Position numbers and translations under genes: made by a program
The notes under the pieces: generated by a model
The model's input: the letters and a program-made list of their open reading frames with translations, nothing else
Database searches by the model: none
What the model was told of the DNA's origin: nothing
In this document: one piece after another, positions 7,781-13,955 of the stretch
Numbering within the stretch: position 1 is the stretch's first letter
Layout: each line of letters begins with the position of its first letter
DNA from: an uncultured bacterium
Lineage (GTDB): Bacteria; Bacteroidota; Bacteroidia; Bacteroidales; Marinifilaceae
Direction: 5' to 3'
DNA: 15,003 nucleotides
NCBI GenBank assembly: GCA_905215395.1
Contig: CAJMQA010000053.1
Coordinates: 1-15,003 of the forward strand

Positions 7781-8281
7781 ATGGAACGGCTGGAAATTGT
7801 TAAAGGGGATATAACAACTATAAAAGCAGATGCGATAGTGAATGCAGCAAATTCTTCTTTGCTGGGAGGTGGGGGTGTGGATGGGGCAATTCACCGGGCG
7901 GCAGGTCCCGGATTGTTGGAGGAGTGCCGTAAATTGTACGGATGTCCGACCGGACAGGCTAGAATCACCGGAGGATATCGTTTGCCGGCGGCCCATGTAA
8001 TTCATACAGTCGGGCCAGTATATCGCGGTGGAAAGCATGGGGAACCGGAACTGCTGGCTTCCTGTTACCGGAATAGTTTCCGCTTGGCTGTAGAGAATCA
8101 TTTGAAAACAATCGCTTTCCCGTGCATTAGTACGGGAGTGTATGGCTATCCCAAGCAGGAAGCAGCCTTGATTGCTTTGCGGGAAATCAGAACTTTTCTG
8201 AATGCCCGGCCAGAATTTGAAAAAGTGATCGTAGTCTGTTTCGGAGAGGAAGATTATGAATTATATTCTGCCTGCATGTGA
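7781..8281 (+). CDS. Macrodomain O-acetyl-ADP-ribose deacetylase / ADP-ribosyl hydrolase, YmdB-like
   Basis: The protein is 166 residues, a single macrodomain, closely resembling E. coli YmdB and human MacroD enzymes. Visible elements are VKGDIT (7-12), NAAN (21-24), the glycine loop GGGGVDGAIHRAAG (29-42) and CISTGVYGYP (115-124), which binds the ADP-ribose phosphates. Asn24 and Asp34 stand where YmdB has its catalytic Asn25 and Asp35, so the site appears intact. Such enzymes deacetylate O-acetyl-ADP-ribose made by sirtuins and can remove ADP-ribose from acidic residues; YmdB also modulates RNase III in E. coli. It acts in the cytoplasm. It follows the MATE gene by 9 bases. Its last 28 bases overlap the 3' end of the opposing MFS gene. 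No ADP-ribosyltransferase or sirtuin gene is in the window. Confidence 0.93.
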   Translation: MERLEIVKGDITTIKADAIVNAANSSLLGGGGVDGAIHRAAGPGLLEECRKLYGCPTGQARITGGYRLPAAHVIHTVGPVYRGGKHGEPELLASCYRNSFRLAVENHLKTIAFPCISTGVYGYPKQEAALIALREIRTFLNARPEFEKVIVVCFGEEDYELYSACM

Positions 8282-9462
8282 TTGGCTCCTATGCGTACGA
8301 TAAAATAATTCACTAATAGAATCACAATCAGCCCTCCCAAAAAATATTGCCAGCCAAAAGAGTCAAGCAGCACTCCGGTGGCTGAGCCTAGTATGCTGGA
8401 GCCTAAATAATAAACCAACAGATAGATGGAAATGGTAACGGAGCGTTTGGCTATATTGTAATCGCTGACAATCCGGTTACATAGGACGTGTACTACGAAA
8501 AAATTGAAAGTGAAAGCTGCGAGCCCCAGGGTGACAATCCAGAAATTGGAAATAAATAATAACAGAATTCCGGCGGCCGAAATCAGAAGCATGGATTTCA
8601 ATACACTGAAATGGTTGAATTTGCGGGTCAGGCCTGCTGTGGCTATGGAGCCGAAAACGCCGAAAATATACATGAAGTAGATGTAATGGATGTAGTAAGC
8701 CGGGAAATTGAACGGCGGTTTTACCAGATAAAATCCCATGTAATTATAGAGACTGACAAAGACTCCCAGTATCAATCCTCCGGTCAGATAGAAAGGTACG
8801 AGCGCTTTGGACGTGATCAGCTTTATATTGGAGGTGATCAGGGATTTGAAATTTTCTTTCCGGGGAATGAAATTCAGGGATTTAGGACTGAATATCATAA
8901 AGAGCACTGCGAAAAGGGCACAAATAAGTCCAATACTTACGGAGGCGGTCCGCCAGGAATATTCTGCACCTATCCAGGAAGAAATAACACGGCCTCCCAT
9001 TCCTCCCAAAGCGTTACCGGCAATGTATAAACCCATTATTTTGCCTTTGTTCCTGGGAGATACCTCTTCTGATATATAGGCCATGGATACGGAAGTGGCA
9101 CCTGACAACAGGAAACCTTTAGCGGCACTCAGTAAAATCAGGGGAAAAAAAGTAGGAGAAAAAGAAGCAGATACCGAGAACAGGGAAGAGGCCAGCAGTC
9201 CCGTACTGATCAGCTTTTTTCTGGGAATCCGGTCTGCGATAAACATCATCGTAAATAATCCGAAGACCATTCCCAGAGTTGAAAATGAGATGGCAAAACT
9301 ACTCTCACTGGCACTCAGGGTAAACTCGTGTGCCAGATCAGGCAACAAAGGCTGAAAATAATATAACTGTGCAAAGCAGGAAAATCCTGAGAGGAAAACA
9401 CAGATGGAGATGATCGTATCTTTGCGGTTCTCTTTCCTTTCGCTTACAGATAATGTATTCAT
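8254..9462 (-). CDS. MFS transporter, YnfM-like
   Basis: A 402-residue major facilitator with about 12 membrane segments. It aligns by eye with E. coli YnfM: YYFQPLLPDLAHEF in the first helix, the loop ADRIPRKK after helix 2, and the diagnostic YISEEVSPRNKGKIMGLY and IAGNALGGMGGRVIS. Members of this group are putative drug or metabolite exporters; the substrate here is unknown. An upstream in-frame ATG at 9480 would add six residues, but a -7 element lies only one base before it, so transcription probably begins at or within that codon; I therefore place the start at the ATG at 9462. It lies downstream of the amylase gene on the same strand but has its own promoter in the 58-base gap. Its 3' end overlaps the macrodomain gene, and I see no terminator there. 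Confidence 0.88.
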   Translation of the reverse strand: MNTLSVSERKENRKDTIISICVFLSGFSCFAQLYYFQPLLPDLAHEFTLSASESSFAISFSTLGMVFGLFTMMFIADRIPRKKLISTGLLASSLFSVSASFSPTFFPLILLSAAKGFLLSGATSVSMAYISEEVSPRNKGKIMGLYIAGNALGGMGGRVISSWIGAEYSWRTASVSIGLICALFAVLFMIFSPKSLNFIPRKENFKSLITSNIKLITSKALVPFYLTGGLILGVFVSLYNYMGFYLVKPPFNFPAYYIHYIYFMYIFGVFGSIATAGLTRKFNHFSVLKSMLLISAAGILLLFISNFWIVTLGLAAFTFNFFVVHVLCNRIVSDYNIAKRSVTISIYLLVYYLGSSILGSATGVLLDSFGWQYFLGGLIVILLVNYFIVRIGANHMQAEYNS

Positions 9463-9481
9463 TTCATTTTTGAAATTCATA

Positions 9482-9512
9482 CAAAGGTAAATTGCCTTTT
9501 ACTGAATTCCAA
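9482..9512 (-). promoter_or_regulatory. Promoter of the MFS gene (-33 TTG, spacer 20, -7 TACCTTTG)
   Basis: The plus strand reads CAAAGGTA at 9482-9489, which is TACCTTTG on the minus strand, an exact TAnnTTTG match. TTG of a -33 element lies at 9510-9512 with a 20-base spacer. The start site should fall about 4-8 bases beyond 9482, on top of the ATG at 9480, leaving an A-rich leader of about 12-15 bases before the ATG at 9462. It lies just after the amylase stop, so MFS expression need not follow the amylase gene. Confidence 0.7.
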
Positions 9513-9520
9513 GCGCTTCT

Positions 9521-10963
9521 TTATTTTTTCACCCATACTGCAATTTTTCCTGCAGAAACCGGGAATATTCCATTTCCTTTTTCGTCTATTGTAATTTCTT
9601 CCGGACGATCTCCGGTGATTTCATGCCATACTTCTCCTCCATGTTTTTCGCCGGTATTCATCATTTTTTCCCCTTCTTCACCGTTAGAAATGACAACAGC
9701 CAGTCCTGAACCGGGGTGTGCCGGATCGCCTTTGCGGGTAAAGCCGGCGTAATTGGAGTTATCGAAATAGTTGAGCTGTTCCCCGTAAGCATATTTCTTC
9801 CGGGCCTCTAATAGTATATCGATGATTAGTCGATGGGGGGATGCTTTGCCTTTCACTCCGTAATAATCTCCGTAAAATATACAGGGATAACCTTCTTTCA
9901 TCAATAAAATAAGTCCGTAGGCAATGGGTTTGAACCAGGCTTTCACCTGGGATTCCAGGGAGCTGTTTTTCTGGGAATCATGATTATCAACGAAAGTAAC
10001 TGCCAGGTCAGGATGATCGGAAAGCAATGTATCCGGCAGTAACTGCTGCAAATCATAATCCTGACCTTTTTGTGAGGCTTCGAAAAAATGGTAATGTAAG
10101 GGGACATCGAATAAATCGGCTTTATACCTGACTTGTGTCAGATATTGGTTCAAAGAATCTTTGTCATTTTTCCAGTATTCTCCTACGGCATAAAATTTAG
10201 TGCCGTGTTTTTTTCTGATGGCTTCCAGAAAGTGTTCAATAAACTTATCATTGATATGTTTAATGGCGTCCAGACGCATACCGTCGAGTTTAAATTCTTC
10301 AGTTACCCAGATTCCCCATTTTTGCATTTCCTTTACCACTTCCGGATGATCAAAGTCGAGATCGGCAAACATCAGGAAATCATAATTCCCGTTTTCGCTG
10401 TCTACCCCTTCATTCCAGGTTTTTCCATCACCAATAATTTGGAAAACTCCTTTTTCTCCGGTTATCTTATCACAATCAACCCCTGAAAAGTGGTACCAGT
10501 GCCATTTGAAATCTGAATAACGGTTACCTCGTCCCGGAAAATTGAAGCCTGTCCATCCTTCAATCTCATAAGGGGCAGTTAATTGTTCCCCCCTCTGATC
10601 CGGATTGACTTTCCGGGCCATGAATTTTTCGGTATAATCGGCTCCGGCTTTGTGGTTCATGACTGCATCCAGATAAACACTGATCTGATACTTATGTAGT
10701 TCACTGATCATTTCTTCCAATTCCGCCCGGGTTCCGTATTTTGTCCGTATGGTTCCTTTCTGTTCAAATTCGCCCAGATCGTAAAGATCATATGTACCAT
10801 ATCCTTCATCTTCTTGTTTCAGAGCCTTATAGGCTGGAGGAATCCATACTGCGCTTATTCCTATTTCGTGCAAATGGGCTGCATCCTGTTTCAGGCGTTT
10901 CCATAAATTTCCGTCATTGGGCAAATTCCATTCAAAATACTGCATCATTACTCCATTCTCCAT
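9521..10963 (-). CDS. Cytoplasmic alpha-amylase, GH13 (subfamily 5 type)
   Basis: The 480-residue enzyme has no signal peptide and starts directly with MENGVMMQYFEWNLPNDG, the strand-1 segment of bacterial liquefying amylases and E. coli AmyA. All GH13 regions are visible: DAVMNH (99-104), GMRLDAIKH with nucleophile Asp232, VGEYW with acid/base Glu262, and FVDNHDS with Asp329; these positions match the B. licheniformis numbering (231, 261, 328) within one residue. A C-terminal beta domain ends with IAVWVKK. It hydrolyses internal alpha-1,4 bonds of maltodextrins or glycogen in the cytoplasm and is not the surface starch-binding type. It is divergent from an alpha-glucosidase gene 110 bases away, which suggests related roles. 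The ATG at 10963 is the only one ahead of the conserved start. I see no truncation. Confidence 0.94.
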   Translation of the reverse strand: MENGVMMQYFEWNLPNDGNLWKRLKQDAAHLHEIGISAVWIPPAYKALKQEDEGYGTYDLYDLGEFEQKGTIRTKYGTRAELEEMISELHKYQISVYLDAVMNHKAGADYTEKFMARKVNPDQRGEQLTAPYEIEGWTGFNFPGRGNRYSDFKWHWYHFSGVDCDKITGEKGVFQIIGDGKTWNEGVDSENGNYDFLMFADLDFDHPEVVKEMQKWGIWVTEEFKLDGMRLDAIKHINDKFIEHFLEAIRKKHGTKFYAVGEYWKNDKDSLNQYLTQVRYKADLFDVPLHYHFFEASQKGQDYDLQQLLPDTLLSDHPDLAVTFVDNHDSQKNSSLESQVKAWFKPIAYGLILLMKEGYPCIFYGDYYGVKGKASPHRLIIDILLEARKKYAYGEQLNYFDNSNYAGFTRKGDPAHPGSGLAVVISNGEEGEKMMNTGEKHGGEVWHEITGDRPEEITIDEKGNGIFPVSAGKIAVWVKK

Positions 10964-11073
10964 AACTTTAATCTTTTATTTAAATTGAAACGAAAAATAA
11001 AGTATAAGGTTTTTTAAATTCCTTTCGAAACTTCGTATTTGTTCCTCACGTTAAAATCAGAAATAGACAGATA
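10964..11073. promoter_or_regulatory. Divergent control region between the two GH13 genes
   Basis: This 110-base AT-rich gap must hold the promoters of both genes. Toward the amylase, TATTTTTC (minus strand, 10999 to 10992) matches TAnnTTTG at seven of eight positions. Toward the glucosidase, CGTATTTG (11034-11041) matches at six. Neither has a clear -33 element. TTTAAATT occurs twice in direct orientation (10979-10986 and 11013-11020), 34 bases apart, and the palindrome TTTCGAAA lies at 11023-11030; either could bind a regulator, but this is inference. Confidence 0.4.
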
Positions 11074-12753
11074 ATGATGGAACAGGAAAAAATTAACCGG
11101 ACATGGTGGAAGGAAGCTATCGTTTATCAGATATATCCCCGTAGTTTTAAGGATAGTAATGGAGATGGCATAGGGGATTTGAGGGGGATTATTTCCCGCC
11201 TGGATTATATCAAAAGCCTGGGGGTGGATGTGATCTGGTTGAATCCGATCTACGATTCACCCAATGATGATAATGGCTATGACATCAGTGATTACAGGGC
11301 TATTATGAAGGAATTCGGGACCATGGACGATTTTGATGAACTGTTATTACAGATACATGCCCGGGAATTGAAGCTGGTATTGGATTTGGTGGTAAATCAC
11401 ACCAGTGATCAGCATCCCTGGTTTGTTGAAGCCCGGAAATCCCGTGAAAGTCCTTTTTATAACTATTACCATTGGTGGCCTGTTGAAAAGGAACGACCTG
11501 CTTACCGTCCCAGCTATTTTGAAGAGAGTGCATGGACTTATAACCGGCGTACCCGTTCCTGGTATTTGCACTATTTCTCACACAGACAGCCTGACTTAAA
11601 CTGGGAGAATCCGGAGGTCAGAAGAGAGATTTATGCCATGATGGATTTTTGGTTTGATAAGGGAATCGATGGTTTCCGGATGGATTCTATCCCGTTGATT
11701 TCTAAGGATACAAAGTTTCCACCTATCAACCGTAGGCGTTATCCGGATTTATTTTCTTATTATGCTCATGGTCCGCATCTGCATGAATATCTGCATGAGA
11801 TGAATCAGGAAATTTTGAGTAAATATGATATTATGACAGTGGGAGAAGGCTCGGCGGTGACTTATAAAGAAGTGTCTAAGTTTGTAGACCCCGAAAGGCA
11901 TGAGTTAAATATGCTGTATGGATTCGGACCTTCGGAAGTCCGGAATTATACGAGGGCAGATACGCCTGATTCCGGATTAACATATAGCTTGATTGCTTTA
12001 AAGAAAATGTTCTCGGAATGGGATAAAGCGGTTGGAAACGGATGGCCCTCTATCTATTTGGGTAATCACGATCAACCCCGGATGCTGAGCCGTTTTGGGA
12101 ATGAATCTCCGGAATTCCGGATTTACGCAGCAAAGATGCTGGCTACTTTTCTGTTGACTATGCGGGGAACTCCCTATTGGTTTGCCGGCGATGAAATCGG
12201 AATGTGTAATCCTGGATTTGATTGCATAGAAGATTATAATGATATTGCGACACGGAATCAATTCCGGGAGATTGAAAAGCGGGGAGGAGATACGGTTGCT
12301 TTTATAGAAATGCAGAAACAGGTTTCCCGGGATAATGCCCGTACACCTTTTCAATGGGATGATAGTTTTCAGGCAGGTTTTACAGCCGGAACACCCTGGT
12401 TGAGGCTGAATCCGGATTACCCCCGGGTGAATGTGGCTGCTGAAGAAAAAGACCCGTGGTCAGTTCTCAGTTATTTCCGTAAATTGGTAGCATTCCGGAA
12501 AGCTCATCCGGATATGGTTTACGCTGATTATACTTTATTGGATGCTAAAAATCCTCAGGTATATTCCTATCTCAGGAAAGGAGAAGAAAGGAATTATCTG
12601 GTCTGCCTGAATTTTTCTTCTCTGTCTGCAGAAACTGTTCCGGGTATAAACCTGAAGGGAGCCAAAGTGGTTATTCACAATTATACTGATCCTCTAAAAC
12701 CGGCGGATACATTGAACTTGCGCCCCTTTGAGGCTGTGGTGTTGTTTTGTTGA
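11074..12753 (+). CDS. GH13 alpha-glucosidase / oligo-1,6-glucosidase family enzyme
   Basis: The 559-residue protein lacks a signal peptide, so it should be cytoplasmic. It opens with WWKEAIVYQIYPRSF and the calcium-loop motif DSNGDGIGDL, typical of GH13 oligosaccharide exo-hydrolases (GH13_31-like). Conserved regions: DLVVNH (104-109), GFRMDS with nucleophile Asp204, TVGEGS with acid/base Glu258, and LGNHDQPR with Asp333. Such enzymes release glucose from the non-reducing end of maltose, isomaltose or short dextrins. The residue after the nucleophile, which is Val in oligo-1,6-glucosidases and often Ala or Thr in other members, is Ser205 here, so bond preference (alpha-1,4 or alpha-1,6) cannot be decided. 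Its divergent partner is the alpha-amylase, whose products it could finish. Two ATGs, at 11074 and 11077, are equally possible starts. No strong terminator follows. Confidence 0.92.
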   Translation: MMEQEKINRTWWKEAIVYQIYPRSFKDSNGDGIGDLRGIISRLDYIKSLGVDVIWLNPIYDSPNDDNGYDISDYRAIMKEFGTMDDFDELLLQIHARELKLVLDLVVNHTSDQHPWFVEARKSRESPFYNYYHWWPVEKERPAYRPSYFEESAWTYNRRTRSWYLHYFSHRQPDLNWENPEVRREIYAMMDFWFDKGIDGFRMDSIPLISKDTKFPPINRRRYPDLFSYYAHGPHLHEYLHEMNQEILSKYDIMTVGEGSAVTYKEVSKFVDPERHELNMLYGFGPSEVRNYTRADTPDSGLTYSLIALKKMFSEWDKAVGNGWPSIYLGNHDQPRMLSRFGNESPEFRIYAAKMLATFLLTMRGTPYWFAGDEIGMCNPGFDCIEDYNDIATRNQFREIEKRGGDTVAFIEMQKQVSRDNARTPFQWDDSFQAGFTAGTPWLRLNPDYPRVNVAAEEKDPWSVLSYFRKLVAFRKAHPDMVYADYTLLDAKNPQVYSYLRKGEERNYLVCLNFSSLSAETVPGINLKGAKVVIHNYTDPLKPADTLNLRPFEAVVLFC

Positions 12754-12827
12754 TGTTTTTAGATAAAATTAGTGTTTACTTATGTTTTTTTAAACCAAAC
12801 GATACAGATAAGCTGAGGGTGAAATTA

Positions 12828-12835
12828 TATCTTTG
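12828..12835 (+). promoter_or_regulatory. -7 promoter element of the metallo-hydrolase gene
   Basis: TATCTTTG is an exact TAnnTTTG match, 75 bases after the glucosidase stop and 38 bases before the ATG at 12874. No -33 TTTG is visible at normal spacing. It suggests that the gene is transcribed on its own and is not only read through from the glucosidase gene. Confidence 0.6.
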
Positions 12836-12873
12836 TAAACAGGATATATTCCGGTCAACAAAGAATAAAAAAT

Positions 12874-13875
12874 ATGGGAGAACATATTTCTTTTCGGAGG
12901 AATGAAAGTCTGATTACAGTTAAGCCTTATTGGAAGGGGAATCCGGTTGTGAGAGGGAGTTTTGTCAATCGTCAGCACAGATTGAGACATGGGATGGGAA
13001 ATGTTTTGAAATGGCGTTTGTCTCCTAATCCTCAGCGAAAAGAAAAGAAGCGGGAAAACTGGGCTCCTCGGTTTAATTATCTTCATGATCTGGAAGAGGT
13101 GCAGGGGGATTCTTTAATATGGTTGGGACATAATTCCTTTTTTATGCAAATTGCCGGTAAACGGCTGATGTTTGATCCGGTATTCGGAAGTATACCTTTT
13201 GTACGACGTAAAAGCAAATTGCCTGTTCATCCGGATAGTTTGAAAAATATAGATTATCTTTTGCTGAGTCACGATCATTTTGACCATTTGGATAAACGAA
13301 GTATAGCCCGTTTATATGCAAATAATCCGGGAATGACTTTGTTTTGTGGTTTGGGAACCGGGGAATTGGTGAGGAGCTGGTTGCCGGAGTTGAAGGTGAT
13401 CGAGGCGGGTTGGTATCAGCAAATAGAAGATAAAGAATTGAAAATAACCTTTCTGCCGGCCCAACATTGGAGTAAGCGTTCCCTGAATGATGGGGGACAA
13501 CGCTTGTGGGGGGCTTTTATGATACAGGGGAATGATATTTCCGTTTATTATAGCGGTGATACAGGGTATTCCCGGCATTTTGCTGAGGTGCCGGAACTTC
13601 TGGGAGCCCCGGATTATGCTTTATTGGGTATCGGAGCTTATAAACCCCGTTGGTTTATGCAACCGAATCATATTTCTCCTTATGATTCTCTGACTGCTTC
13701 TGTTGAAATGCAGGCTGGTATGACTATCCCGATGCATTATGGGACTTTTGATCTTTCGGATGAGCCTTTGAGCGATCCGCCGAAAGTGTTTGCGGATGAA
13801 GCACGGAAGCGGAATATCCGGGTAACTATCCCGGGATTGGGAGAGGTGGTCAGATTAAAACCTCAAAAAAATTAA
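12874..13875 (+). CDS. Metallo-beta-lactamase-fold hydrolase, NAPE-phospholipase D-like
   Basis: The 333-residue protein has an MBL fold of the COG2220 type. Its metal site is complete: SHDHFDHLD gives His133, His135, Asp137 and His138, with His198 (PAQHWSKRS), Asp229 (YYSGDTGY) and His288 (PMHYGTFDL). These seven correspond in order to the zinc ligands of mammalian N-acylphosphatidylethanolamine phospholipase D. Around them are further NAPE-PLD-like stretches: IGAYKPRWFM (253-262) and PNHISP, whose His266 matches the active-site His of the mammalian enzyme, while the Gln before it is Asn265 here. The N-terminal part (FVNRQHRLRHG through LKWRLSPNP) is typical of bacterial relatives. No signal peptide or membrane helix is seen. 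Substrate in this organism is unknown; phosphodiester cleavage of an N-acylated lipid is an inference. Simpler COG2220 hydrolase roles remain possible. Confidence 0.87.
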   Translation: MGEHISFRRNESLITVKPYWKGNPVVRGSFVNRQHRLRHGMGNVLKWRLSPNPQRKEKKRENWAPRFNYLHDLEEVQGDSLIWLGHNSFFMQIAGKRLMFDPVFGSIPFVRRKSKLPVHPDSLKNIDYLLLSHDHFDHLDKRSIARLYANNPGMTLFCGLGTGELVRSWLPELKVIEAGWYQQIEDKELKITFLPAQHWSKRSLNDGGQRLWGAFMIQGNDISVYYSGDTGYSRHFAEVPELLGAPDYALLGIGAYKPRWFMQPNHISPYDSLTASVEMQAGMTIPMHYGTFDLSDEPLSDPPKVFADEARKRNIRVTIPGLGEVVRLKPQKN

Positions 13876-13915
13876 AAAACATTATTTTCTGAAAAGGATT
13901 TTTTCAGCTTTCTGT

Positions 13916-13923
13916 TATATTTG
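13916..13923 (+). promoter_or_regulatory. -7 promoter element of the symporter gene
   Basis: TATATTTG is an exact TAnnTTTG match, the same octamer as upstream of pdxA and of the acyltransferase gene. It lies 32 bases before the ATG at 13956. No clear -33 TTTG is at 19-21 bases upstream; a short AT-rich inverted repeat (13889-13907) occupies part of that region. Confidence 0.6.
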
Positions 13924-13955
13924 TAAAAATACAATCGGGCTAAAGTGCAGATAAG

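Noticed and set aside
9511..9518. Palindrome AAGCGCTT as an operator or terminator after the amylase gene
   Set aside because: It is only eight bases long, has no loop or T-run, and falls in the -33 region of the MFS promoter; chance occurrence is likely.
9492..9752. Plus-strand open frame opposite the 3' end of the amylase gene
   Set aside because: It is fully antisense to a well-supported enzyme gene, is rich in Pro, Ser and Phe without a family motif, and has no promoter element or A-rich leader of its own.
12773..12795. GTTTA/TAAAC inverted repeat with a T-run after the alpha-glucosidase gene
   Set aside because: The arms are only five A-T-rich pairs, and the T-run lies inside the loop, not after the stem, so it does not fit an intrinsic terminator.
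13889..13907. Inverted repeat CTGAAAA/TTTTCAG as a terminator after the metallo-hydrolase gene
   Set aside because: The stem is seven base pairs and mostly A-T, and the following sequence is not a clean T-run. It is too weak to call, and it lies in the promoter region of the next gene.
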